From: an uncultured Acidobacteriota bacterium
GTDB taxonomy: Bacteria; Acidobacteriota; Blastocatellia; Pyrinomonadales; Pyrinomonadaceae
DNA: 64,000 nt
Assembly (NCBI GenBank): GCA_937873515.1
Contig: CALMYB010000006.1
Coordinates: 186,001-250,000 of the forward strand
Reading direction: 5' to 3'
Part shown: positions 24,666 through 33,186 of the stretch, one piece after another
Layout of the letters: every line of letters starts with the position of its first letter
How positions within the stretch are numbered: position 1 is the first letter of the stretch
Notes under the pieces: model-generated
What the model saw: only the letters and a program-made list of their open reading frames with translations
Database searches by the model: none
Told to the model about the DNA's origin: nothing
Position numbers and translations under genes: made by a program

Positions 24666-25520
24666 ACGTTGTATTTGCTTCTTACAATACATCTGTCCGG
24701 TTCGGCGTTCGCGCAGCAGAAACCTGTAACGGGTTATGCGCCGGTTAATGGATTGAAGATTTATTACGAGATACACGGCGAGGGCGAGCCGGTGGTGTTG
24801 TTGCATGGGGCGTTTATGGCGATCTCGGACGACAACTGGAGTGTGTTGATCAATGAGCTTGCGAAGACGCGGAAGGTGATCGCGGTTGAGATGCAGGGGC
24901 ACGGGCGGACGGCGGATATCAAACGCGATATTACTTATGAGAATTTGTCGGACGATGTGGCGGGGCTGCTCGATTATCTGAAGATCGAACGGGCGGATAT
25001 TGTCGGTTACAGTTTGGGTGCGGGCACGGCGATGATGTGTGCGATCCGCCATCCGGAAAAGGTACGGAAAGTCGTAAGCATCTCGCACCCGATCCGCCGC
25101 GACGGTTGGGTCAAGGAAGCGAACGACTTTTGGACGAACTTCAATGTGGAGATGATGAAAGGCACGCCTGCCGAAACCGAGCGGGAGAAGCTTAATCCGG
25201 TGCACGGCAGCTTCCCGGCTTTTTTCAATCACATCAAGGCGGCGGCCATGCGTCCGTGGGATTTCGGCGCCGATAAATTCAAAGTCACCAAAGCTCCAAT
25301 GTTCTTCATCTTCGGCGATGCCGACGGAGTGCGGATCGAGCACATCGCGGAAATGTACAGCCTCAAAGGCGGCGGCCATATTCACGGCGATATGATGCCG
25401 CGATCGGAATCGCGGCTTGCCATCATCCCCAACACTACCCACGTAACGCTGATGAACCGCATGGCCATCATCATTCCAATGATTGGGGATTTTCTCAACG
25501 CAGAGCCGCAGAAGAAGTAG
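24588..25520 (+). CDS. Secreted alpha/beta hydrolase
   Basis: The 310-aa protein has an alpha/beta-hydrolase fold with oxyanion region LLHGAFM, nucleophile elbow GYSLGAG (Ser), acid in FGDADG, and a C-terminal histidine (NTTHVTLM). The signal peptide ends AFAQQ. The start ATG follows AGAGGACAC. Unusual: codons for the [10 protein letters not shown] stretch in the signal peptide come from a 28-bp REP arm, so the n-region is extended compared with the homologue at 38.9 kb, which shares the YYEIHGEG opening. The substrate is unknown. Confidence 0.87.
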   Translation: MKNHRIFSNSHNAETRKTQSLSLPVLTLYLLLTIHLSGSAFAQQKPVTGYAPVNGLKIYYEIHGEGEPVVLLHGAFMAISDDNWSVLINELAKTRKVIAVEMQGHGRTADIKRDITYENLSDDVAGLLDYLKIERADIVGYSLGAGTAMMCAIRHPEKVRKVVSISHPIRRDGWVKEANDFWTNFNVEMMKGTPAETEREKLNPVHGSFPAFFNHIKAAAMRPWDFGADKFKVTKAPMFFIFGDADGVRIEHIAEMYSLKGGGHIHGDMMPRSESRLAIIPNTTHVTLMNRMAIIIPMIGDFLNAEPQKK

Positions 25521-25539
25521 GCGGCAAAATTTTGGAAGC

Positions 25540-25953
25540 CTAACCTTTTATCGTTTGCCCGACGCCGGCAGCAATAAGAAGGATGAGTTTTGCTGATTCG
25601 ACAGCGATGAAGGCGACGTGAAGACGGCCTTTGGGTGGATTTTCGCCCGCAATGACCGCGTCTGCCCGGCGAACTAGCTTAGGGAGCAGCCAGATCGTCT
25701 GCGCGACCAGCATCACGATCACAATAGAGAGCATGCCGATCGGCCAATCGAATGAACGCCGTGTCAACGCGGCAGTTGCGACAACAATGATGGCAAAGAC
25801 GATCTCGATGCGATTGAGCGCCGTGAAAACACGTTTGCCGATGCCCAAGCCGAGAGCCGGGGTTATTCCAGGAGCGCGAAACTTGAGCGGTGCCTCAAGG
25901 AAAGAGATCGCCGCGATCATTCCGGCCCAAAACAAAGAAATTATAGTCAGCAT
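25540..25953 (-). CDS. Four-helix integral membrane protein
   Basis: The 137-aa protein has about four membrane helices (MLTIISLFWAGMIAAISF, EIVFAIIVVATAALT, IGMLSIVIVMLVAQTIWLLP, VESAKLILLIAAGVGQ). The EAPLKFRAPGIT segment after helix one and the AFIAVESAKL near the end suggest a DUF4149-like protein, but the family is not certain. It is convergent with the hydrolase and has no obvious partner. Confidence 0.65.
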   Translation of the reverse strand: MLTIISLFWAGMIAAISFLEAPLKFRAPGITPALGLGIGKRVFTALNRIEIVFAIIVVATAALTRRSFDWPIGMLSIVIVMLVAQTIWLLPKLVRRADAVIAGENPPKGRLHVAFIAVESAKLILLIAAGVGQTIKG

Positions 25954-26050
25954 AAGGCGATCAACCGACGGACTCGAAAGCTTGGCGTAGCCTCCCTTCG
26001 CGAAGAATCTGCATTTTTAAATTACGATATCAGCTTTGCGAGGTGCAATA

Positions 26051-26066
26051 TATGACTAAGGTCATA
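26051..26066. promoter_or_regulatory. Palindromic Crp/Fnr-type site upstream of the regulator
   Basis: TATGAC-TAAG-GTCATA is a perfect 6+6 palindrome. It lies 27-42 nt before the regulator start, too near for classical activation, so autorepression is the simpler reading. Confidence 0.65.
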
Positions 26067-26092
26067 TAGGTCTGATCGCGCCGATCAACTAA

Positions 26093-26782
26093 GTGGCCGC
26101 TGTGCAAATGACAAAGTCTAACAATCCTCGTCGGGTCACGCCGATACTCGCTACGGCGAGTCAAGAACTTCGGGAGAACCTGACAACCCACGGCAACCAC
26201 CGTCATTATTTTCCGAACGAAGAGCTTTTTGCCGTCGGGGAAGAAGCCGAATATCTGCCGATCATCTTAAGCGGCCGCGTGAAGATGGTGCAGTTTCCGG
26301 AACCGGGAAAGGAAGTGATAATCGGGATCTTCGGTGCGGGTGAGATGTTCGCGGTCCCGCCGGTCGTCGATGGCGACGTTTACCCCGCGTCGGCATATGC
26401 GCTCGAAGAATCCGAGATCCTACTGCTTCACCGCAACGATGTATTTGAGCTTCTCGAGAAGTCGCCTGAATTCACCCTGACGCTGCTGCGTTGGATGTCG
26501 TCGATGCTCCGCCAAAAGACGGCGTTGATCAGGACCCTTGCGGGTGGTTCTGCCGAACAAAGGATAGCAGGCGTGCTGATCCGATTGTTTACTGCATCAA
26601 GCGACGAACCTCCGCACAAGGTCAAACTTCGACGGGAAGACATTGCCAGAATGGCGGGCCTGACCACAGAAACGGCAATTAGGACGATCCGGCATCTTGC
26701 CGCCATTGGCGACATTAGGATCGTACGCGGCAAGATCATGATCGACTCGATCGATGGATTGTCATCTCATCTCGAAGGCTGA
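26093..26782 (+). CDS. Crp/Fnr-family transcriptional regulator
   Basis: The 229-aa protein has an N-terminal cyclic-nucleotide-binding-type beta-roll (YFPNEELFAVGEEAEYLPIILSGRVKM, VIIGIFGAGEMFAVPPVV), a dimer helix (LLRWMSSMLRQKTALI) and a C-terminal winged helix (LRREDIARMAGLTTETAIRTIRHLAAIGDI). No N-terminal Cys cluster for an oxygen-sensing Fe-S centre is visible, so it is not a classical FNR; NO/heme-type (DNR-like) or redox sensing is possible. The start is GTG 26093 or ATG 26108. Matching palindromes before this gene, the downstream oxidoreductase operon and the ric/korA gap suggest its regulon. Confidence 0.9.
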   Translation: MAAVQMTKSNNPRRVTPILATASQELRENLTTHGNHRHYFPNEELFAVGEEAEYLPIILSGRVKMVQFPEPGKEVIIGIFGAGEMFAVPPVVDGDVYPASAYALEESEILLLHRNDVFELLEKSPEFTLTLLRWMSSMLRQKTALIRTLAGGSAEQRIAGVLIRLFTASSDEPPHKVKLRREDIARMAGLTTETAIRTIRHLAAIGDIRIVRGKIMIDSIDGLSSHLEG

Positions 26783-26866
26783 TATTTTTGTAAGGTTTCC
26801 GACGGACTCTCCTACCCGTAAGCGTTTGAGAAATAAGCACTTCCTTGTGGGTATTTAGTATAAATT

Positions 26867-26910
26867 TATGACTTTTGTCATATTTTGCTCTTTGTCCAGA
26901 GTGATATATA
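26867..26910 (+). promoter_or_regulatory. Class II-like Crp/Fnr promoter of the molybdoenzyme operon
   Basis: TATGAC-TTTT-GTCATA (26867-26882) is followed by a TATATA box at 26905-26910. This spacing puts the palindrome centre near -42 relative to a start about 7 nt after the box. It is the expected geometry for direct activation by a Crp/Fnr protein. Confidence 0.65.
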
Positions 26911-27021
26911 ACTAAAGTGTAGAATCTGTTGTTTGGAAGCTGTTAGTCCCGGGGCGATCCGACAAGAGCGGATCGGTCATTTACAAGGTTTGTCCTGCCA
27001 ATCCGCAGGAGGGAGAGCGAA

Positions 27022-28110
27022 ATGGAGGCACGGCCAATTCCGCAGAAGCTTAGTTATAAGAACCCGACCATTATCGGTTTGGTCTCGTCAATCGTCCTTA
27101 CCGCCCTTGTCATTATCGGCTCGCGAAATCTTGAGAATTTCGATTCGGCTCTTTTTGGATATACGATCGCAAGTGTCGTTGCCTTTGGGGCGATCGCGTT
27201 TCGATACGCCGTTTGGCTTCAACGACCCGCAACCCGGATCTATTTCAAACGGGGACTCCAGCTTTTTTTCAATCGCAGAAAATTCGGTAAGAGTGCGAAG
27301 AGCGCGGTCGGGAGCATCGCCACTAACCTTGTCGAGCAACGCTTTATCTTTAAGCGTGCACGTCAGCGTTGGATAATGCACTTTTTTATCATGTGGGGCT
27401 GTATCCTTGCTGCGGCGATAACCTTCCCGCTCGTATTTGGCTGGGTGCATTTCACCCTCGAAGGCGATATGGGCTATCGGGCCCACTTATTTGGATTTCC
27501 GCTGATAATGATGAACGGCCGAAGTCTGATCGCATGGATAACCTTCCATGGGCTCGACATCTCCGCCGTTATGGTAATGATCGGGTGTGCTATCGCTATC
27601 CATCGGCGTTTGAATGACCGCGGTGCGATCGCCCTTCAGCAATTCCTGCTGGATTTCGTTCCGCATCTGCTTCTTATCGCTATCTCGGTCTCGGGGTTGA
27701 TGTTGACGGCCTCGAGTCTCTGGTTCCAAGGCTATATGTATTCCTTCATATCGCTATCGCACCAAGCCCTTGTCGTGATGACGCTGTTTTTCCTGCCGTT
27801 CGGAAAACTGTTCCACATCGTTCAAAGACCGGCGTCGGTTGGCGTGGAACTCTATCAAAATCGATCGGCGGAAATGGAACAGGCGGTCTGCCCACGGTGC
27901 AGATCGAGCTTTGTCGGAAAGATGTGGATGGACGATCTCAAGCTTCTTGTCAACGAACTTGGATATGATTATCGCTTGAAGAATGGCCACACCCTGCAGG
28001 ATTACTGCCCGCGTTGCAAGCGTGTGATGCGAGGACTCGCATATGCAAAGGCCCCTGACAAGGCTGAACCTGTCTTTTTTGGCTCCAGAGTCGGAGGACC
28101 GAATGTCTAA
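27022..28110 (+). CDS. NarI-like membrane cytochrome b with C-terminal CxxC metal-binding tail
   Basis: The 362-aa protein has about six membrane helices. Histidines placed as possible heme ligands are seen in RWIMHFFIMW, FHGLDIS, FVPHLLL, LSHQALV and KLFHIVQRP, similar to nitrate reductase gamma and HdrE-type cytochromes. A soluble C-terminal region carries VCPRCRSSF and YCPRCKRVM, a rubredoxin- or zinc-ribbon-like four-Cys site not present in NarI. It is expected to exchange electrons between quinone and the downstream Fe-S/Mo subunits. A strong AGGAGGGAG ribosome-binding site is present. It overlaps the next gene by 8 nt. Confidence 0.8.
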   Translation: MEARPIPQKLSYKNPTIIGLVSSIVLTALVIIGSRNLENFDSALFGYTIASVVAFGAIAFRYAVWLQRPATRIYFKRGLQLFFNRRKFGKSAKSAVGSIATNLVEQRFIFKRARQRWIMHFFIMWGCILAAAITFPLVFGWVHFTLEGDMGYRAHLFGFPLIMMNGRSLIAWITFHGLDISAVMVMIGCAIAIHRRLNDRGAIALQQFLLDFVPHLLLIAISVSGLMLTASSLWFQGYMYSFISLSHQALVVMTLFFLPFGKLFHIVQRPASVGVELYQNRSAEMEQAVCPRCRSSFVGKMWMDDLKLLVNELGYDYRLKNGHTLQDYCPRCKRVMRGLAYAKAPDKAEPVFFGSRVGGPNV

Positions 28111-30337
28111 AGTTGAGAATCTTGGCGAAATAATCGAGAAATACGGCCCGCATCTCTATGACGCGCCGATCGATGGTTGGCTTGCTGACCGAAAGATCGA
28201 TCGTGCGGTGCCGACCCATTGCCCGTACTGCGGCGTCCAGTGCGGGATGAATCTGTTGGTGTCTAATGAGGAGGTCATTGGTTTTGAACCGCGATATGAC
28301 TTTCCGGTCAACGAGGGCAAGCTTTGCCCAAAGGGTGTAACAGCCTATCTTCAGATACATCATCCGGACCGCCTGCTTTACCCGCTCGTCAAGAAAAATG
28401 GTGTCTTCGAGCGTGCGACTTGGGATGATGCTCTCGACCTCGTTGTTTCGCGTATTAAAGAGATTCAGGCAAAACACGGCAAGAATGCTATCGGTGTTTA
28501 TTCGGGTTCTTCCTTGACGACCGAAAAGACGTACGTGATGGGCAAGTTCGCACGACTCGGACTCGGCACGCGCTATGTCGATTACAACGGCCGTCTGTGT
28601 ATGGTCAGCGCCGCCGCCGGAAACAATAAAGCATTCGGCGTTGACCGCGTTGCAAACTCATGGGACGACATTCCGCTCGCCGAGGTCTTGATGATAGCGG
28701 GCTCGAACTGCGCAGAGACCTTCCCGATACTCAACAAATACCTTTGGCAGCAACGCGACAATGGAGGCAGCTGGATCGTGATCGACCCGCGAGCGACCGC
28801 AACTGCGCGCCAAGGCGACATACATTTGCAGCTCAAGCCGGGGACCGATGTCGCTGTGGCGAACGGCCTCTTGAACGTCATTATTCGCGAAGGCCTTATC
28901 GATGAGGAATTCATCTCAAAGCACACCAATGACTGGGATGCTGTGAAGGCTGTCATCGACAAATATCCACCTTCTAGGGCTGGTGAACTCTCTGGTATCG
29001 ATCCCGCCAAAATTGAAAAGGCCGCTATCCTTTATGGCCAAGCTCGAACGGGAATGATCCTCCACGCCCGCGGTATCGAGCACCATTCGAACGGCGTTGA
29101 CAACGTCCTGAGCTACATAAACATTGTTCTTGCAACAGGCAAGATAGGCGAGCCCGGTCGAGGCTACGGAACAATCACCGGCCAAGGAAATGGCCAAGGC
29201 GGTCGCGAACATGGTCAAAAAGCGGACCAACTACCGGGTCAGCGTTCGATGACAAACCCGGAAGACCGCAAACATATGTGCGAGTTCTGGGGATTGCCGG
29301 AGGACGAACTGCCGGAGGCAGGCGTCTCGGTCGTCGAGATGTACGAAAAGATGCGGGAAGGCGAGATCAAAGGCCTTATTTCCACCTGTAATAACGGTAT
29401 GGTCTCGCTGCCCGACGTTAATGCGATCCAACGATCACTTGAGGGGTTGGAATTTTACGTCAATATCGATTTCTTTATGTCCGAGTCATCCAGGTTCGCG
29501 GATGTCGTTCTGCCAACAACGACGTGGGCGGAAGATGAAGGCGTAACGGCGAGCGCCGAAGCACGGGTCGTAAAGATCAATAAAGCGATAGACCCGATCG
29601 GTGAAGCGCGACCGGACTGGTGGATAGCCAAAGAGATAGCACACCGGATGGGACGTGAAAAGTATTTTCAGTTCGATTCACCGAGGGAGATATTCGACGA
29701 ACTTCGTGAAGCTTCCAAAGGCGGTAAGGCTGACTACTATGGCATCACATACGAAAAGATCGACGCACAGAACGGTGTGATGTGGCCTTGTCCCACAGAA
29801 GAAAGTAAAGGTACGCCGCGAATGTTCGAGGACAAGAAATTCTATCACCCGGACGGAAGGGCGAAGTTTTTTGCGATCGAATACAAAGGCCCGGCCGAAG
29901 TGCCTGATGACGAGTACCCGCTTGCTCTTACGACCGGACGTGTTGTCTACCAGTATCTATCCGGGAATCAGACAAGGCGCATCGGATTCCTTGTTCAGCA
30001 ATGTCCGGAACCGTACGTAGAAATCCACCCGGAGACCGCCGCGAAGATGGGCATTGTGGACGGCGAGAACGTAAAAGTTATTTCTAGGCGTGGTGAAGGG
30101 ATCTTTCCGGCTCTCGTCGTAAAGACGATCCGAAAGGACACGATCTTTATTCCTTACCATTGGGGAGATGCAAAGGCTGCGAATCTTTTGACCAACGCAA
30201 AGCTTGATCCGGTGTCAAAGATACCGGAATTCAAGGCGTGTGCCGCCAAGATCGAAAAGATCGCGTCGCGGGAACTTCCTATACTAGGACAAGCCCGTAA
30301 GGGATCGAGTTTAAGCGAAGCGCAAAGGGGGAAATAA
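28103..30337 (+). CDS. Molybdopterin oxidoreductase, NasA/NarB-type nitrate reductase-like
   Basis: The 744-aa catalytic subunit has an N-terminal [4Fe-4S] site (C40, C43, C47, C75 in HCPYCGVQCGM and LCPKG) and a putative Mo-ligand cysteine C166 in GRLCMVSAAAG, the context seen in NasA/NarB/NapA. It also has the GSNCAETFPI and TGQGNGQGGREHG pterin-binding stretches and a C-terminal molydopterin-binding domain. There is no Tat signal, so it is cytoplasmic. The ATG at 28103 follows GGAGG. Nitrate reduction is the best guess; formate dehydrogenase is less likely because the usual HxxxV(C/U)H-type context is absent. It is co-transcribed with cytochrome b, ferredoxin and Rieske genes. Confidence 0.85.
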   Translation: MSKVENLGEIIEKYGPHLYDAPIDGWLADRKIDRAVPTHCPYCGVQCGMNLLVSNEEVIGFEPRYDFPVNEGKLCPKGVTAYLQIHHPDRLLYPLVKKNGVFERATWDDALDLVVSRIKEIQAKHGKNAIGVYSGSSLTTEKTYVMGKFARLGLGTRYVDYNGRLCMVSAAAGNNKAFGVDRVANSWDDIPLAEVLMIAGSNCAETFPILNKYLWQQRDNGGSWIVIDPRATATARQGDIHLQLKPGTDVAVANGLLNVIIREGLIDEEFISKHTNDWDAVKAVIDKYPPSRAGELSGIDPAKIEKAAILYGQARTGMILHARGIEHHSNGVDNVLSYINIVLATGKIGEPGRGYGTITGQGNGQGGREHGQKADQLPGQRSMTNPEDRKHMCEFWGLPEDELPEAGVSVVEMYEKMREGEIKGLISTCNNGMVSLPDVNAIQRSLEGLEFYVNIDFFMSESSRFADVVLPTTTWAEDEGVTASAEARVVKINKAIDPIGEARPDWWIAKEIAHRMGREKYFQFDSPREIFDELREASKGGKADYYGITYEKIDAQNGVMWPCPTEESKGTPRMFEDKKFYHPDGRAKFFAIEYKGPAEVPDDEYPLALTTGRVVYQYLSGNQTRRIGFLVQQCPEPYVEIHPETAAKMGIVDGENVKVISRRGEGIFPALVVKTIRKDTIFIPYHWGDAKAANLLTNAKLDPVSKIPEFKACAAKIEKIASRELPILGQARKGSSLSEAQRGK

Positions 30338-30991
30338 ATGCAGGAAACGATGTTTGTCGATCCGCAGCGGTGTATCGGCTGCCGATCTTGTGTGGCTGCC
30401 TGCCGAGAATGCTCAACCCACAAAGGCTACTCGATGATCTTCGTTGATTTCTTCGATCGCGGAGAATCCACGGCAACGATGCCTACGATCTGTATGCATT
30501 GCGCCGAACCGACTTGTGCCCAAGTTTGTCCGGCCGACGCCATTAAGCAGAACGAAGACGGCGTTGTGATGACCGCGCTGAAGCCGCGTTGTCTCGACTG
30601 TCGCAATTGTGTCAATGCGTGTCCTTTTGGTGTGCCGAAATATAATTCGGCCATGCACCTGCAGATGAAGTGCGACATGTGTTACGACCGTTCGTCGGAA
30701 GGCCTTAAACCTATGTGCGCAAGCGTATGTCCGACCGGTGCCCTTACATTCGGCAAGTATGAGGATGTTGTGCCGCTGCGCCGTACAAAACCGGTGAATA
30801 TTCACTACTTTGGCAATCAAAAGGTTGAAACCAAGGTGTATTTGATGATGCCAACGAATCAGGGAGATGCGATCCGTATCGAAGGAGATTCGGAGTTCGA
30901 AGAACACCTCTCGGCGAAAGCGGGCGATGAGGCATCGTGGTTAGAGAACGAAATTGGCGAAACGGATAACTCGAACGAGTTCCGATCCTAA
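30338..30991 (+). CDS. Four-cluster [4Fe-4S] ferredoxin subunit (DmsB/HybA-like)
   Basis: The 217-aa protein carries four cysteine motifs in DmsB order: [40 protein letters not shown] and [21 protein letters not shown]. It starts directly after the molybdoenzyme stop codon. It should act as the electron wire between the catalytic subunit and the cytochrome b or Rieske component. The C-terminal about 60 residues are acidic and not conserved in the family as I know it. No signal peptide is visible, consistent with a cytoplasmic complex. Confidence 0.92.
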   Translation: MQETMFVDPQRCIGCRSCVAACRECSTHKGYSMIFVDFFDRGESTATMPTICMHCAEPTCAQVCPADAIKQNEDGVVMTALKPRCLDCRNCVNACPFGVPKYNSAMHLQMKCDMCYDRSSEGLKPMCASVCPTGALTFGKYEDVVPLRRTKPVNIHYFGNQKVETKVYLMMPTNQGDAIRIEGDSEFEEHLSAKAGDEASWLENEIGETDNSNEFRS

Positions 30992-31006
30992 GGAGAATGC
31001 AGATCT

Positions 31007-31564
31007 ATGGTGGCTTCAGAAGCAACAACCTGTCCGACCTCTGACGAGCTGGACGTACGTCGGGCAACAGATTCACATCAGGCAGAATTTCCTTATAACA
31101 GGGACGCGGAGTCTGAAGTTACCCGTCGGGAATTTTGCAACTTCCTTGTGTTGGCATCGGGAACATTCTTTGTCGGTACCGTTGGGTTTTCGGCAAAATC
31201 GGCGTTTGATGCGGCCAAAGAACGAGTTCTGGCACCGGCCGCCATCGAAGGGGCGGAGAATCTTACACCGGGGTCGTCGCTTAATTTTTCGTATCCTCGT
31301 CCTGAAGACACGGCCATCCTAGTCCGCACTTCGTCCGGCGATTTTCGGGCCTACGGTCAGAAATGCACCCACTTGTCCTGCCCCGTCTATTATTCGAAAG
31401 AGCACAAGCGGCTGGAATGCCCCTGCCATGAAGGCGGTTTTAGCGAGACAACCGGTGAAGTGCTCTATGGGCCGCCGCCAAGACCGCTTGATAAGATCGA
31501 AGTCGAATTTCGCGACGGTAAAGTGGTCGCGTTCAACCGGGAGGTACGCGGAAATGAAGTTTAG
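31007..31564 (+). CDS. Rieske [2Fe-2S] protein with twin-arginine-type anchor
   Basis: The 185-aa protein has the cluster and disulfide residues of bc1/b6f-type Rieske proteins: C120-T-H-L-S-C125 and C138-P-C140-H141-E-G-G. These normally give a high-potential centre that oxidises quinol. An internal TRREFCNFLVLASG segment (RR at residues 40-41) precedes the only hydrophobic helix and resembles a Tat signal-anchor, though it follows an unusually long polar N-terminus. That would place the cluster outside the cytoplasmic membrane. TAAGGAG precedes the start. Confidence 0.9.
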   Translation: MVASEATTCPTSDELDVRRATDSHQAEFPYNRDAESEVTRREFCNFLVLASGTFFVGTVGFSAKSAFDAAKERVLAPAAIEGAENLTPGSSLNFSYPRPEDTAILVRTSSGDFRAYGQKCTHLSCPVYYSKEHKRLECPCHEGGFSETTGEVLYGPPPRPLDKIEVEFRDGKVVAFNREVRGNEV

Positions 31565-31850
31565 ACCCGCGAGATCTGTTGGCTTTGGTACTCCGAATCG
31601 ACCGGTATCAAGGGGCAGGAGATCGGTCGCTCAAGCCCGACTCGCCCTTTTGGTCATGATCAATATAGCTCAAATGTGGGTTTTGGCTGCCGCGGTTGAA
31701 GCCGGCCTCGCACACGAGGTTGGTCATCTTCTGCCGCTCTGTCTCGCTTCGGCGGTATGTTTCGTGATCTCTCTCACAATATTCTTTTGGTGGAAGCCGG
31801 TAGGAATCACCAAGCGAAGCATCAATGAAACAAAAGGTTTGCGATTTTGA
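31554..31850 (+). CDS. Small two-helix membrane protein (DUF6755-like)
   Basis: The 98-aa protein has two hydrophobic helices (about residues 31-50 and 62-82: LALLVMINIAQMWVLAAAVE and LPLCLASAVCFVISLTIFFW) with a basic N-terminus. The ATG at 31554 overlaps the Rieske stop by 11 nt and is much better than an upstream in-frame start inside the Rieske gene. I associate it tentatively with DUF6755. It may anchor or assemble the oxidoreductase complex. Confidence 0.7.
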   Translation: MKFRPARSVGFGTPNRPVSRGRRSVAQARLALLVMINIAQMWVLAAAVEAGLAHEVGHLLPLCLASAVCFVISLTIFFWWKPVGITKRSINETKGLRF

Positions 31851-32028
31851 AATGGACGATGAAGGCCATTGGATGGCCAAACTCTCCTGCGGTCACTATC
31901 AGCATGTTAGGCACGATCCGCCGCTGCGTGTGCGAGAATGGGTACTTACAAGCGAGGGCCGCCTCAGCCGAGTCGGTCAAGAGCTTAATTGTATAAAGTG
32001 TGACAACAAAGAACCCCGCGACTTCTGA
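31825..32028 (+). CDS. DUF3565-family small protein
   Basis: The 67-aa protein matches the DUF3565 pattern: DDEGHWMAKLSCGHYQHVRHDPP, REWVLTSEGR, then LNCIKCD. One Cys-His (CGH) and a final CxxC suggest a small zinc-binding fold. It overlaps its neighbours on both sides (26 nt and 29 nt), so it is translated from the same operon. The function is unknown; it may be linked to nitrate/nitrite metabolism by context. Confidence 0.78.
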   Translation: MKQKVCDFEMDDEGHWMAKLSCGHYQHVRHDPPLRVREWVLTSEGRLSRVGQELNCIKCDNKEPRDF

Positions 32029-33088
32029 CAAAGAAGCACCGGCCCCGCGCCACGGTCGTTTTATGCGCGCCGCGGCCGACCTTTTTCCCGGATACTTTTC
32101 GATGGTGATGGCCACTGGAATAACCTCAGTGGCCGCGAACTTGATGGGATATTCGGGCATTGCCTGGGGTCTGCTTTACGTAAATATCATCGCCTTCGCC
32201 GTATTGGCGGTCCTTTTTGTCACTCGAATCATTTTCTTTTTCGATAGGATCGAAACTGATCTTATTGATCATCTTCGCGGGCCGGGTTTTTTGACCGTCG
32301 TTGCCGGCTGCTGCGTTCTCGGCAGCCAACTCATCCTTGTTGCCGAAAGTTACGCTCCTGCAGTGTACCTTTGGGTGATCGGCTTTGTTCTGTGGATCAT
32401 CATTACGTACGCCTTTTTCACCGCGATGACCATCCGGGAAGGGAAGCCGCCGCTCGAGAAGGGAATAAGCGGAACTTGGTTGATCGCCACGGTCGCCACT
32501 CAATCAGTTTCCGTGCTAGGCACCCTGCTAGCAGCTCACTACCGTACTTACAGCCATGAGTTTCTGTTCTTCACACTCTGTATGTTTTTTACCGGCTGTA
32601 TGCTCTACCTGATCCTGATCACTCTGATCTTCTATCGCTTTACCTTTCTTGAGATCACGCGCGAAAACCTTGGGCCTCCATATTGGATCAATATGGGTGC
32701 CGTCGCTATCACGACCCTTGCTGCCTCACGACTGATCCTGGCGGGCAACGAGTTCCACTTGATCGGAGAGTTGGTGCCGTTCCTAAAGGGATTTACACTC
32801 TTCTTTTGGGCTGCAGGCAGCTGGTGGGTTCCGCTTCTTGTCATCCTCGGCCTCTGGAGACACGTATATAAGAAGCTTCCTATAAGGTACGATCCGCAGT
32901 ATTGGAGTATGGTCTTCCCGCTGGGAATGTACACTGTCTGCACCTTCCAGCTTTCAAAGGCCATCGATTTTCCTTCACTGATGCTGATCCCGCAAATTTT
33001 CGTGTACGCGGCATTGTTTGCGTGGAGCGCCGCATTTATTGGATTGATATACTCCCTTGTGCGGAATTTCACGTCGGAACAGAGGTAG
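32000..33088 (+). CDS. TDT/SLAC1-family transporter (TehA-like)
   Basis: The 362-aa protein has about ten membrane helices and the TDT-family opening LFPGYFSMVMATGITSVAANLMG. The family includes plant SLAC1 anion channels (nitrate and chloride), TehA and dicarboxylate carriers. At the end of a putative nitrate reductase operon, nitrate/nitrite or another small-anion flux is a reasonable inference but is not shown by the sequence. The start is probably the GTG at 32000, within the upstream gene; a methionine at codon 22 is an alternative. A terminator hairpin lies 28 nt downstream. Confidence 0.85.
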   Translation: MTTKNPATSDKEAPAPRHGRFMRAAADLFPGYFSMVMATGITSVAANLMGYSGIAWGLLYVNIIAFAVLAVLFVTRIIFFFDRIETDLIDHLRGPGFLTVVAGCCVLGSQLILVAESYAPAVYLWVIGFVLWIIITYAFFTAMTIREGKPPLEKGISGTWLIATVATQSVSVLGTLLAAHYRTYSHEFLFFTLCMFFTGCMLYLILITLIFYRFTFLEITRENLGPPYWINMGAVAITTLAASRLILAGNEFHLIGELVPFLKGFTLFFWAAGSWWVPLLVILGLWRHVYKKLPIRYDPQYWSMVFPLGMYTVCTFQLSKAIDFPSLMLIPQIFVYAALFAWSAAFIGLIYSLVRNFTSEQR

Positions 33089-33116
33089 GGCGGAGCATCA
33101 AGAGTGAATGAAAAAT

Positions 33117-33153
33117 GGCGTCTTTCACTCTGTGGAGCAGAATGAAAGACGCC
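33117..33153. terminator. Bidirectional terminator hairpin
   Basis: An 11-bp stem (GGCGTCTTTCA with TGAAAGACGCC) closes a 15-nt loop and is preceded on the plus strand by five A residues. It lies between the convergent transporter and ric genes. Confidence 0.7.
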
Positions 33154-33186
33154 AAGGCTTCATTGGCAGAGGGGAGAATCTATGAC

